In this document: positions 55,885-64,000 of the stretch, in pieces
How the letters are laid out: each line of letters opens with the position of its first letter
Position numbering within the stretch: the stretch's first letter is position 1
Assembly (NCBI RefSeq): GCF_000369005.1
Contig: NZ_KB849764.1
Span: 625,086-689,085 of the forward strand
Direction: 5' to 3'
Origin: Acinetobacter beijerinckii CIP 110307
GTDB lineage: Bacteria; Pseudomonadota; Gammaproteobacteria; Pseudomonadales; Moraxellaceae
DNA length: 64,000 nucleotides
The notes under the pieces: generated by a model
Told to the model about the DNA's origin: nothing
What the model saw: the letters and a program-made list of their open reading frames with translations, nothing else
Database searches by the model: none
Translations under genes and position numbers: made by a program

Positions 55885-57486
55885 ATGAATCAATTACAAA
55901 GCAAAATTAATGTGCGAAGTGAAGACTTCAAAACAAACCAACAAGCTATGCAGACTTTGGTTAATGATTTAACACAAATTGCCCAAAATATTGCATTAGG
56001 TGGCGGAGAAAACGCACGTCAAAAGCATTTAGCACGTGGAAAATTGCTTCCACGTGAACGTATTGATCAATTGATTGACGTTGGCACAGCTTTTTTAGAA
56101 ATCGGACAACTTGCTGCGTATAAAGTTTATGAAGATGATATTCCTGCTGCGGGTGTGATTGCGGGTATTGGACAGGTTAACGGTGTGACATGCATGATCG
56201 TTGCCAATGATGCAACGGTCAAAGGTGGCACGTATTACCCACTTACGGTTAAAAAGCATTTACGCGCACAAGAAATTGCTGAACAAAATCACTTACCTTG
56301 TATTTATCTTGTAGATTCAGGTGGTGCGTATTTACCTATGCAGGATCAGGTCTTCCCTGATCGTGATCACTTCGGGCGTATCTTCTACAATCAAGCACGT
56401 ATGTCGAGCCAAGGTATTGCCCAAATTGCAGTCGTTATGGGTAGCTGTACCGCTGGTGGTGCTTATGTTCCTGCGATGTCAGATGAAACCATCATCGTGC
56501 GTAATCAAGGCACGATTTTCTTAGGTGGCCCTCCTCTGGTTAAAGCTGCAACAGGTGAAGTCGTAAGTAGCGAAGATTTGGGTGGTGGTGATGTACATAC
56601 GCGTCTTTCAGGTGTTGCTGATCACCTCGCTGAAAATGATGAGCATGCGATTGCGATTGCACGTAATATCGTTGCCAATTTGAATAAAAAATCAAACGAA
56701 CTCAATAAGCAGATTGATGAACCATTGTTTGATGCGAAAGAGTTGTATGGTGTAGTCCCAACCGATGCGCGCAAGCCATTTGATGTACGAGAAGTGATTG
56801 CACGTATCGTCGATGGTTCTCGTTTCGATGAGTTTAAGGCTCGTTTTGGCTCAACCTTGATCACAGGGTTTGCATCACTTTATGGGATGCCTGTCGGAAT
56901 TATTGCCAATAATGGCATTCTATTTTCTGAGTCAGCTCAAAAAGGCGCACACTTTATTGAGTTATGTACCCAACGCAATATTCCGTTGTTATTTATTCAA
57001 AATATCACAGGCTTTATGGTGGGTCGCCAATACGAAAATGAAGGTATTGCCAAGCACGGTGCCAAACTGGTGATGGCGGTTGCAACTGCAAATGTACCAA
57101 AACTTACACTCATCATTGGCGGTTCTTTTGGTGCAGGTAACTACGGTATGTGTGGACGTGCTTATTCTCCTCGTTTCTTATGGACTTGGCCAAACTCACG
57201 TATTTCAGTCATGGGTGGTGAGCAAGCAGCCAGCGTACTTTCGACTTTGAAGCGTGATCAGATCGAGCAAAAAGGCGCAGAATGGTCAGCACAAGAAGAA
57301 GATGAATTTAAGCAACCGATTCGTGATCAGTATGAACGTCAAGGTCATCCTTACTATGCTTCTGCCCGTTTGTGGGATGACGGTGTGATTGATCCAGCGC
57401 AAACGCGTCAAGTACTAGGATTAAGTCTTGCTGCAGCTTTAAATGCACCGATTCAACCGACTAAATTTGGCGTGTTCCGCATGTAA
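55885..57486 (+). CDS. liuB: Methylcrotonyl-CoA carboxylase, beta (carboxyltransferase) subunit
   Basis: From ATG 55885 it has 533 residues; a nearer ATG at 55876 has no spacing for its AGG. The carboxyltransferase domain begins [17 protein letters not shown] (near 47-63), with [20 protein letters not shown] (near 139-158) and the C-terminal [18 protein letters not shown] (near 412-429). The Gly-Tyr-Leu pattern and operon place fit MCC beta rather than propionyl-CoA carboxylase. Confidence 0.93.
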   Translation: MNQLQSKINVRSEDFKTNQQAMQTLVNDLTQIAQNIALGGGENARQKHLARGKLLPRERIDQLIDVGTAFLEIGQLAAYKVYEDDIPAAGVIAGIGQVNGVTCMIVANDATVKGGTYYPLTVKKHLRAQEIAEQNHLPCIYLVDSGGAYLPMQDQVFPDRDHFGRIFYNQARMSSQGIAQIAVVMGSCTAGGAYVPAMSDETIIVRNQGTIFLGGPPLVKAATGEVVSSEDLGGGDVHTRLSGVADHLAENDEHAIAIARNIVANLNKKSNELNKQIDEPLFDAKELYGVVPTDARKPFDVREVIARIVDGSRFDEFKARFGSTLITGFASLYGMPVGIIANNGILFSESAQKGAHFIELCTQRNIPLLFIQNITGFMVGRQYENEGIAKHGAKLVMAVATANVPKLTLIIGGSFGAGNYGMCGRAYSPRFLWTWPNSRISVMGGEQAASVLSTLKRDQIEQKGAEWSAQEEDEFKQPIRDQYERQGHPYYASARLWDDGVIDPAQTRQVLGLSLAAALNAPIQPTKFGVFRM

Positions 57487-57495
57487 GAGGTGTTT

Positions 57496-58299
57496 ATGAG
57501 CTATCAATTTTTACAACTGGAACAGCATGATCAGGTGGCATATGTGTGGCTAAATCGCCCTGAGCTACACAATGCCTTCAATACAACGGTGATTGAAGAA
57601 TTGCATACTTGCTTTAAGCAAATTGCTATCCGTGACGATATTCGAGTTGTAGTTTTAGCAGGTCGTGGTAAAAGCTTTTCAGCAGGTGCAGATCTGAATT
57701 GGATGAAACAAGCGGGTCAAGCTTCTACAGAAGAAAATGAAGCCGATGCTTTAAAACTCGCACAGATGCTTGAAGCACTTGCAACCTTAAATCAGCCAAC
57801 GATTGCACGTGTTCATGGCATTGCTTTTGGTGGTGGTATGGGTTTGGCATCTGCATGTGATATTTGCATCGCCAGTACCGATGCAAAGTTTGCAACTTCT
57901 GAAGTTCGACTAGGTCTTGCCCCTTCTACGATTAGTCCATATGTGATTCGTGCGATTGGTGCTAGACAAGCTTCACGCTATTTTTTAACTGCTGAACGTA
58001 TCTCAGCGCACGAAGCAAAACAAATCGGCTTGGCACATGAAATTGCGGATGCAGAAGATTTAGATAAAAAAGTTCAAGAGATTATTGATGCTTTACTGCT
58101 GGGTGGACCACATGCCCATGAAGCATCTAAGCAACTGATTCAAATGGTTAGCAATCAAAGTATGAACGATGAGTTACTTCGACAAACTGCTCAACACATT
58201 GCACAAGTCCGTCAAGGCAGTGAGGCAAAAGAAGGTTTAACCGCTTTCTTAAATAAGCAAGCCCCTGCGTGGACTTCAAATTCTAATAACAACAATTAA
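57496..58299 (+). CDS. liuC: Methylglutaconyl-CoA hydratase (enoyl-CoA hydratase family)
   Basis: ATG 57496 with AGAGG five bases upstream gives 267 residues; an in-frame GTG at 57490 is less suited. The crotonase signature IARVHGIAFGGGMGLASACDICIA (in two parts near 99-122) and LNRPELHNAFN (near 16-26) are clear. In this operon it hydrates 3-methylglutaconyl-CoA to HMG-CoA. Confidence 0.9.
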   Translation: MSYQFLQLEQHDQVAYVWLNRPELHNAFNTTVIEELHTCFKQIAIRDDIRVVVLAGRGKSFSAGADLNWMKQAGQASTEENEADALKLAQMLEALATLNQPTIARVHGIAFGGGMGLASACDICIASTDAKFATSEVRLGLAPSTISPYVIRAIGARQASRYFLTAERISAHEAKQIGLAHEIADAEDLDKKVQEIIDALLLGGPHAHEASKQLIQMVSNQSMNDELLRQTAQHIAQVRQGSEAKEGLTAFLNKQAPAWTSNSNNNN

Positions 58300-58310
58300 G
58301 GATGATTAAC

Positions 58311-60302
58311 ATGTTTGAAAAGATTTTAATTGCGAATCGTGGTGAGATTGCTTGCCGTGTGATTCGTACTGCTAAAAAATTAGGTATTGCGACGGTTGCG
58401 GTTTATTCAGATGCAGATGCACATGCACAACACGTTAAACTTGCTGATGAAGCGATTTATATTGGTCAATCTCCTGCAACACAAAGTTATTTACAAGTTG
58501 ATCGTATTATTCAAGCGGCGATTGATACAGGAAGCCAAGCGATTCATCCTGGTTATGGTTTTCTTTCGGAAAACGATCAATTTGCCTTAGCTTGCCAACA
58601 GCACAATATTTGCTTCATTGGTCCTCCAGTCGATGCCATTTTAGCGATGGGCTTGAAAGCAACTTCTAAAGCATTGATGGAAAAAGCAGGTGTACCTTTA
58701 ACGCCGGGTTATCACGGAACCAACCAAGATGCTGAATTCTTAAAACAGCAAGCAGATGAAATTGGCTATCCTGTTTTAATTAAAGCCAGTGCTGGCGGTG
58801 GTGGTAAAGGCATGAGTCTGGTGGAATGTAGCGAAGATTTCCTACATTCTCTTGCGTCCTGTAAACGTGAAGCCAAATCGAGTTTTGGTAATGATGACGT
58901 ACTGATTGAACGTTATGTGATTCAACCACGTCATATCGAAGTACAAGTATTTGGCGACACACATGGCAACTATGTACATTTATTTGAACGGGATTGTTCT
59001 GTTCAACGTCGTCATCAAAAAGTACTAGAGGAAGCCCCTGCTCCGCAAATGCCAAGCGAAAAGCTCGATGCTATGCGTCAAGCTGCAATTGATGCTGCTC
59101 GAGCTGTGGATTATGTTGGTGCAGGTACGGTTGAATTTATCGTTGAACAAGATGGTACGGCGTATTTCATGGAAATGAACACACGCTTACAAGTCGAACA
59201 TCCTGTGACTGAAATGATTACTGGAGAGGACTTAGTAGAATGGCAATTACGAGTTGCGTATGGTGAGCCATTACCAAAACTGCAACATGAATTACAAATT
59301 CATGGGCATGCGCTTGAAGCGCGTATTTATGCCGAAGAACCAAACAAAGGTTTTTTACCTGCAATCGGTAAAATTGACTATCTACGCTACCCAGCGCAAA
59401 ACCAATTTGTTCGTGTAGATAGTGGCATCGTTGAAGGTGATGAAATTACCACTTTCTATGATCCAATGATTGCCAAATTGATCGTATGGGGTAAGAACCG
59501 TGAAGCTGCTTTGATTCAAATGCAACACGCGCTTAGTCAATTCCATGTCGATGGTTTAGGCAATAACATTGCTTTTTTGGAAAAGATTGTACGTTGTGAT
59601 TCGTTCAAACAAGCAAAGTTGGATACGAATCTAATTCAACGTGAAGAACAGTTCTTGTTTAGCCCAGCGAATATAAAACCTGAGTTTGTTGTTGCGACTG
59701 CATTTATTGAATTTCTAAGCCAAATGCAAAGCAATCAATCAACTCAAAAACAACTGTGGCTAGCACAACCCTTATGGCGTAGTAATGTGTCTTATCAGCA
59801 CAGCATTAAATTGAACTATTTAAATCAAAATATTCAAATTAAGTTTTCTGCTGCTGAACAAGGGTTTAACGCAGAATTTAATGGTCAGCAGTATCACATC
59901 ACAGGTCAATTAACTGATCAGCACAGTGCAAATATTCAAATTGGTGGAATTCAACAAAAGCTCGCCTTTAACCGAGGTTTGCAAGGTATTACCCTATTTA
60001 AGGCTGGACAAAGTTATAAGTTTAGCTACTTACGTCAGGATTATAATCAAACTGATGGTCAATCTGAGCAAGGACATCTCAAAGCACCGATGCCTGGCGT
60101 GGTGACACAATTACTTGTAGGCGCAAATCACACTGTGAAGAAAGATGATGTGCTTTTAACACTTGAAGCGATGAAAATGGAATATACCATTCGCGCTCCA
60201 AAAGATGGTGTGATTTTAGATGCCTATTTCCAAGTGGGTGATCAAGTCAAAGCTGGTGATGAGCTTGTGGACTTCCAAGCTGCTGAGGAGGAAGTTGCAT
60301 GA
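58311..60302 (+). CDS. liuD: Methylcrotonyl-CoA carboxylase, alpha (biotin carboxylase/BCCP) subunit
   Basis: From ATG 58311 (AAGGA eight bases upstream) it is 663 residues. It begins MFEKILIANRGEIACRVIRT, a biotin carboxylase start. ATP-grasp motifs include KASAGGGGKGMSLVE (near 158-172) and TVEFIVEQDGTAYFMEMNTR (near 274-293). The biotinyl domain near the C-terminus has LEAMKMEYT (lysine near 621). It carboxylates methylcrotonyl-CoA together with LiuB. The liuE start overlaps its stop as ATGA. Confidence 0.94.
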   Translation: MFEKILIANRGEIACRVIRTAKKLGIATVAVYSDADAHAQHVKLADEAIYIGQSPATQSYLQVDRIIQAAIDTGSQAIHPGYGFLSENDQFALACQQHNICFIGPPVDAILAMGLKATSKALMEKAGVPLTPGYHGTNQDAEFLKQQADEIGYPVLIKASAGGGGKGMSLVECSEDFLHSLASCKREAKSSFGNDDVLIERYVIQPRHIEVQVFGDTHGNYVHLFERDCSVQRRHQKVLEEAPAPQMPSEKLDAMRQAAIDAARAVDYVGAGTVEFIVEQDGTAYFMEMNTRLQVEHPVTEMITGEDLVEWQLRVAYGEPLPKLQHELQIHGHALEARIYAEEPNKGFLPAIGKIDYLRYPAQNQFVRVDSGIVEGDEITTFYDPMIAKLIVWGKNREAALIQMQHALSQFHVDGLGNNIAFLEKIVRCDSFKQAKLDTNLIQREEQFLFSPANIKPEFVVATAFIEFLSQMQSNQSTQKQLWLAQPLWRSNVSYQHSIKLNYLNQNIQIKFSAAEQGFNAEFNGQQYHITGQLTDQHSANIQIGGIQQKLAFNRGLQGITLFKAGQSYKFSYLRQDYNQTDGQSEQGHLKAPMPGVVTQLLVGANHTVKKDDVLLTLEAMKMEYTIRAPKDGVILDAYFQVGDQVKAGDELVDFQAAEEEVA

Positions 60303-61201
60303 GTGACTATGTAAAGATTGTAGAAGTTGGGCCTCGTGATGGTTTGCAAAATGAGAAACAAGCTTTAAGCATTGAGCAGCGATTGAGTTTTATCAATGAT
60401 TTAATTGATGCAGGTTTAAAGTCAATTGAAGTAGGTTCATGTGTATCAGCCAAATGGGTACCACAAATGGCGCAGAGCGATGAGTTATTTAAATTGTTGC
60501 CACAACGCAATGATTTAAATTTGAGCTTGCTCACGCCTAATCTTAAAGGCTTCGAAGCTGCCCAAGCAGTTGGATGTAAAGAGGTTGCGGTCTTTACCGC
60601 AGCTTCTGAGAGTTTTACTCGAAAGAATATCAACTGCTCGATCGATGAAAGCTTAGAACGATTCTCTGAGATTTTTCAAGCGGCGCAAGCAAACAATGTT
60701 CGTGTACGTGGTTATGTCTCTTGTATCGTGGACTGTCCTTACGAAGGTGCAATTGATCCCAAACAAGTCGTGAATGTCGTCAAACGGCTGCATGACATGG
60801 GATGTTATGAAATTTCATTGGGTGAAACCATTGGGACAGCAACACCAGATCGAGTGCAAAAAGTCTGGCAAGCATGCTTAGCAGAATTGGATAGCAAGAT
60901 TTTGGCTGGGCATTTTCATAATACTTATGGTATGGCGATCGCCAATATCTATCAATCTTTACAGCAAGGTATTCGAGTCTTTGATTCTTCGCTTGCTGGA
61001 CTGGGTGGTTGTCCTTATGCCAAAGGTTCATCTGGGAATGTTGCAACAGAGGATTTATATTATTTACTGTCACACATTGGATATGAAACTGGCATTAATC
61101 TAGAAAAACTGATGTTGGCTAGTCAAAATATCAATCAAATATTGAACCGAAAAAACTTATCTAATTATGCAAATACTTATCTTCAGCAGTCATGTGCATA
61201 A
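60299..61201 (+). CDS. liuE: Hydroxymethylglutaryl-CoA lyase
   Basis: 300 residues. It starts MSDYVKIVEVGPRDGLQNEK, the HMG-CoA lyase signature with catalytic Arg and Asp (GPRDGLQNE), and contains GCYEISLGETIGTATP (near 163-178), GHFHNTYGMAIAN (near 203-215) and GLGGCPYAKGSSGNVATED (near 234-252) with the catalytic Cys. It splits HMG-CoA into acetoacetate and acetyl-CoA, feeding the SCOT/thiolase genes at 45428-48030. Confidence 0.95.
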   Translation: MSDYVKIVEVGPRDGLQNEKQALSIEQRLSFINDLIDAGLKSIEVGSCVSAKWVPQMAQSDELFKLLPQRNDLNLSLLTPNLKGFEAAQAVGCKEVAVFTAASESFTRKNINCSIDESLERFSEIFQAAQANNVRVRGYVSCIVDCPYEGAIDPKQVVNVVKRLHDMGCYEISLGETIGTATPDRVQKVWQACLAELDSKILAGHFHNTYGMAIANIYQSLQQGIRVFDSSLAGLGGCPYAKGSSGNVATEDLYYLLSHIGYETGINLEKLMLASQNINQILNRKNLSNYANTYLQQSCA

Positions 61202-61223
61202 ATAAATCTCAGCGTTCATTATA

Positions 61224-61257
61224 AATGCTCCACTAAAAATAAATTTGAAGGAGCATT
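61224..61257. terminator. Terminator between convergent liuE and LysR gene
   Basis: AATGCTCC (61224-61231) pairs with GGAGCATT (61250-61257), 8 bp with an 18-base loop, followed by CATG and a T-rich run. It is weaker than other terminators in the window. Confidence 0.55.
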
Positions 61258-61300
61258 CATGTTTTTTGTTTTAATCACTTATTTTTGACTTAAATTTAGA

Positions 61301-62257
61301 TCATTCAGTATGTGTTAATTGATAAAAATAAGAAGTATCTGATTTAATTTTTGGTGAAATATATTGTTCTACCCAATCCAACCAAGCACGTGTTTTTGCA
61401 TCAATATAATCTCTTGACGGTAATAATGTATAAACACCAATATCAGGTGAACGCCAATCGGGCAACACATGACACAATCGACCTGCCCGAACAGCTTCAA
61501 TCACTGAAAACATCGGTAATAATGCGATTCCCATATCTTGTTGTACGACATCTAATAATAACTCAGGAGTATCAGCGACAATTTGACCGCTCGTACTGAT
61601 CTCATGAAAACCACCCTTTTCATTAATCAAATGCCATTCGGGTGTAATTGATGGATTGACTAAACGTAGACATGCATGGTTGTACAAATCTTCAGGTGAG
61701 TTTGGTGTGCCATGCTTTGCTAAATATGCAGGAGATGCGCACAACACTGAAAATATGGTGCCAATACGGCGTGATACGAATCTTGAGTCAGTCAGTGATT
61801 CAGTTAAATATAAACTGACATCAATTCCCTTACCTAAAATGTCTGGTGTGTTCTGCGAAGTTCGATATTCGACAGTCAAATCAGGATAGCTTTGGCAAAA
61901 TTTAGCCATTACAGGCGATATATAATAATGCCCAAAGCTTGCCATACTCAAAATCCGCAACCGTCCTTTTGGCTTTGTTGCCGTTCCTGTCGCTTCTGAC
62001 TCTGCTTCATCTATGATCGATAGCACTTGTCGACAACGTTCAGCATAAAGCGCACCAATATCTGTCAGTGCATGCTGCCGTGTAGAGCGTTGCATCAGTT
62101 TAACACCAAGCCGTGACTCTAACTCGCTGATCAGACGCGATACCTGAGCTGTGGTCAAATCCATCTGTTCAGCAGCTGCTGTAAAACTTCCACTGTCAAT
62201 CACTTTCAGGAAAGCATGCATTGCATGCAACAGTCCACCATCGAGATTTTTGCGCAT
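61301..62257 (-). CDS. LysR family regulator divergent from the indolepyruvate oxidoreductase gene
   Basis: ATG 62257 is used (318 residues); ATG 62287 would add ten residues, and neither start has a good ribosome site. The HTH is FLKVIDSGSFTAAAEQMDLT and AQVSRLISELESRLGVKLMQ (near 17-56), typical of LysR, with an effector domain following. It is divergent from the gene at 62458, with 200 bases between, so it probably controls it. Confidence 0.85.
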   Translation of the reverse strand: MRKNLDGGLLHAMHAFLKVIDSGSFTAAAEQMDLTTAQVSRLISELESRLGVKLMQRSTRQHALTDIGALYAERCRQVLSIIDEAESEATGTATKPKGRLRILSMASFGHYYISPVMAKFCQSYPDLTVEYRTSQNTPDILGKGIDVSLYLTESLTDSRFVSRRIGTIFSVLCASPAYLAKHGTPNSPEDLYNHACLRLVNPSITPEWHLINEKGGFHEISTSGQIVADTPELLLDVVQQDMGIALLPMFSVIEAVRAGRLCHVLPDWRSPDIGVYTLLPSRDYIDAKTRAWLDWVEQYISPKIKSDTSYFYQLTHTE

Positions 62258-62457
62258 AACGTAAATATCTTTTCCTAAATTACGCATTGTTGCACCAGTT
62301 TAGATCAACCACAATGGTAAATATGTACATACATCCATGCGTATTTTTTTGACGGTTCAGCGCATGATTTGATCGTTGTATGTCTATAACTCCAAAAGTC
62401 AACTCGGATGTTGAGAAAAGAAAGTAGCTCGAACTACATAATACAAAGGAGACATAA

Positions 62458-64000
62458 ATGAATATCGCTACGACATTTACACCTAAAAAGATACCGACTA
62501 AAGATGTATCCCTTGATGATAAATACATAAGCGATAACGGCACGGCTTATATGACAGGTATTCAAGCTTTGGTGCGTTTACCACTCGCTCAAACCCGCCG
62601 TGATAGTAAAAATGGTTACCATACTGCTGGGTTTATTTCAGGTTATCGCGGATCACCTGTTGGTAACTATGATAATTTTCTTTGGCAAATTGAAGGAATT
62701 TTGAAAGATCATGATGTGGTCTTTCAACCTGGTGTTAATGAAGATTTGGCTGCTACCGCGATTTGGGGTAGCCAACAAGCCAATTTAGCAGGTCAAGGTA
62801 AATTTGATGGTGTTACTTCTTGGTGGTATGGCAAAGGTCCAGGTGTAGATCGCTCAGGTGATGTGCTTCGTCATGCTAACCTCGCAGGTACAGCCGAACA
62901 CGGTGGTGTTGTTGCCCTATTTGGTGATGATCATTCTTGTAAGTCTTCTACTGTTCCGCACCAGTCTGAACATGTGATGATGGGTTGCGGCATTCCTATT
63001 TTTTATCCAACCTCAGTACAACACATTCTTGATCTTGGTATCCATGCTGTCGCTATGTCACGATTTGCTGGTGTATGGACTTCCATGAAACTCGTGAGTG
63101 AAATCGTAGAGACATCAGCATCTGTACATGTTGATGAGGATCGTGTCATTCCAGTCTTGCCTAAAGATGTTAAATTTCCTGATGATGGCGTTAATATTCG
63201 CTGGCCAGATCATGGTATCCAACAAGAAGAACGACTTTACAAATACCGCTTACCTGCTGTCTTAGCATATGCACGTGCCAACCAACTCAATAAAGTCACT
63301 TGGTCATGTGAAAATGCCCGTATCGGTATCGTTGCGAGTGGCAAAGGTTATCTCGATACGATTGAAGCTTTGCGTATATTAGGGATTGATAACGATATTG
63401 CTGAACAAATTGGCTTAAAAGTTTATCAAGTCGGTCTTATTTGGCCTTTGGAACCACAAGGATTACATGAGTTTGCAGAAGGTTTAAAAGAGCTGATCGT
63501 TGTTGAAGAAAAACGCCCGATTCTTGAATCTCAAATTAAAGATGAGTTGTATTCACTACCTGATCATCAACGCCCTCATATTATTGGTAAAGCTTGTGAT
63601 GGTAAGGGCGAATGGAGTACATCTACTGAGGAAGCTCCCTTAATTGGATATTACGAATTTCAGCCTGAACCAATTGCAAAAATGTTGGCAGCACGTTTTC
63701 TCGCCTTGGATATTCCAGTACATATAAAAGAACAAATTCAAAACCGAGTTGGCTTATTAAAAACAGCTGAACAAGAATCTCAACGTATTTTAGATATTGC
63801 TGATCGCAAGCCATTTTTCTGTAGCGGATGTCCTCACAATACTTCAACTAAATTACCCGAAGGTAGTCGTGCATTAGGTGGCATTGGATGTCATTACATT
63901 GCAGTTTCACTTGATCGTGGTACAGAAACCTATTCACAAATGGGTGGTGAAGGTGTTAGTTGGGCTGGTGCATCGCATTTTACTAATGAAAAACACATTT
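62458..64000 (+). CDS. Indolepyruvate ferredoxin oxidoreductase family protein, 3'-truncated by window edge
   Basis: ATG 62458 with AAGGAGA upstream opens a frame that stays open to the window end (514 residues seen; family members are above 1100). It begins MNIATTFTPKKIPTKDVSLD, then GFISGYRGSPVGNYDN (near 58-73) and DHDVVFQPGVNEDLAATA. Near the visible end FCSGCPHNTSTKLPEGSRAL and GIGCHYIAVSLDRGTET, QMGGEGVSWAG are typical of IorAB-type fused proteins that oxidise aryl pyruvates to acyl-CoA with TPP and iron-sulfur clusters. The substrate is not certain. A LysR gene is divergent. Confidence 0.9.
   Translation, partial: MNIATTFTPKKIPTKDVSLDDKYISDNGTAYMTGIQALVRLPLAQTRRDSKNGYHTAGFISGYRGSPVGNYDNFLWQIEGILKDHDVVFQPGVNEDLAATAIWGSQQANLAGQGKFDGVTSWWYGKGPGVDRSGDVLRHANLAGTAEHGGVVALFGDDHSCKSSTVPHQSEHVMMGCGIPIFYPTSVQHILDLGIHAVAMSRFAGVWTSMKLVSEIVETSASVHVDEDRVIPVLPKDVKFPDDGVNIRWPDHGIQQEERLYKYRLPAVLAYARANQLNKVTWSCENARIGIVASGKGYLDTIEALRILGIDNDIAEQIGLKVYQVGLIWPLEPQGLHEFAEGLKELIVVEEKRPILESQIKDELYSLPDHQRPHIIGKACDGKGEWSTSTEEAPLIGYYEFQPEPIAKMLAARFLALDIPVHIKEQIQNRVGLLKTAEQESQRILDIADRKPFFCSGCPHNTSTKLPEGSRALGGIGCHYIAVSLDRGTETYSQMGGEGVSWAGASHFTNEKHI

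Noticed and set aside
62280..62543. 87-codon minus-strand frame between LysR and the oxidoreductase gene
   Set aside because: It overlaps the start of the strongly supported gene at 62458 and has no coding features.
63623..63847. 74-codon minus-strand frame near the window end
   Set aside because: It is antisense to conserved motifs of the indolepyruvate oxidoreductase-family protein.
1..64000. tRNA, rRNA, CRISPR array, insertion sequence or prophage
   Set aside because: None was seen: no regular spaced repeats, no transposase, integrase or phage structural genes, and no cloverleaf I could support by eye.

Overview
The window looks like a piece of an Acinetobacter chromosome. The DNA is A+T-rich. 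It carries a fused phosphatase/mannitol-1-phosphate dehydrogenase (MtlD type), a DcaP-type porin beside an aromatic-acid transporter, and a 28-bp sequence at 40405-40432 that has the exact layout of a chromosomal dif site (XerC arm, 6-bp centre, XerD arm). The window therefore probably lies in the replication-terminus region. I could not assign a species. I saw no tRNA, rRNA, CRISPR array, transposase, integrase or phage genes.

Left part (1-13 kb): a 5'-truncated mtlD and a frameshifted 2H phosphoesterase, then the cobalamin nucleotide-loop genes cobU, cobT, cobC and cobS. A histidine-acid-phosphatase lipoprotein sits between cobC and cobS. On the minus strand follows a three-gene, histidine-rich metal-uptake-like operon (DUF2946 protein, TonB-dependent receptor, PepSY membrane protein), then a DAHP synthase.

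13-27 kb: a TSUP permease; a DUF3649/PepSY/DUF3325 operon with a Fur-box-like sequence upstream; lpxB; several small conserved genes (DUF2797, DUF6231, YidB family); a porin; a HIT hydrolase; a YARHG protein; two unknown small genes; a 3-hydroxyisobutyrate-dehydrogenase-like enzyme followed by a PhaC-fold hydrolase with a serine nucleophile; and metZ.

27-37 kb is mostly housekeeping: ybaB-recR, rnd, ycgL, a MoxR/VWA pair, a stand-alone trpB-like gene, prmB, aroC, and a GGDEF protein.

37-44 kb is the accessory-looking part around dif: an UndA-like haem-oxygenase-fold di-iron oxygenase candidate, a flavodoxin-fold oxidoreductase divergent from an AraC regulator, the dif site, three consecutive stem-loops, a VF530 DNA-binding protein, a hipA-hipB toxin-antitoxin pair with repeated TTGCTCAA motifs in its promoter region, and a DUF1826-like protein.

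44-64 kb is catabolic. LysR, SCOT-type CoA transferase A/B and thiolase turn acetoacetate into acetyl-CoA. An AAHS transporter and DcaP porin form a likely organic-acid uptake pair. TetR, an acyl-CoA synthetase and a complete liuABCDE operon take isovaleryl-CoA (from leucine) to acetoacetate plus acetyl-CoA, so the two clusters are metabolically continuous. The window ends inside a large indolepyruvate-ferredoxin-oxidoreductase-family gene divergent from a LysR regulator.

Several start codons were moved inward from the longest open frame because a Shine-Dalgarno sequence or a signal peptide favours the inner start; these are noted per gene. No database search or alignment was run. Family names come from recognised motifs and gene order.
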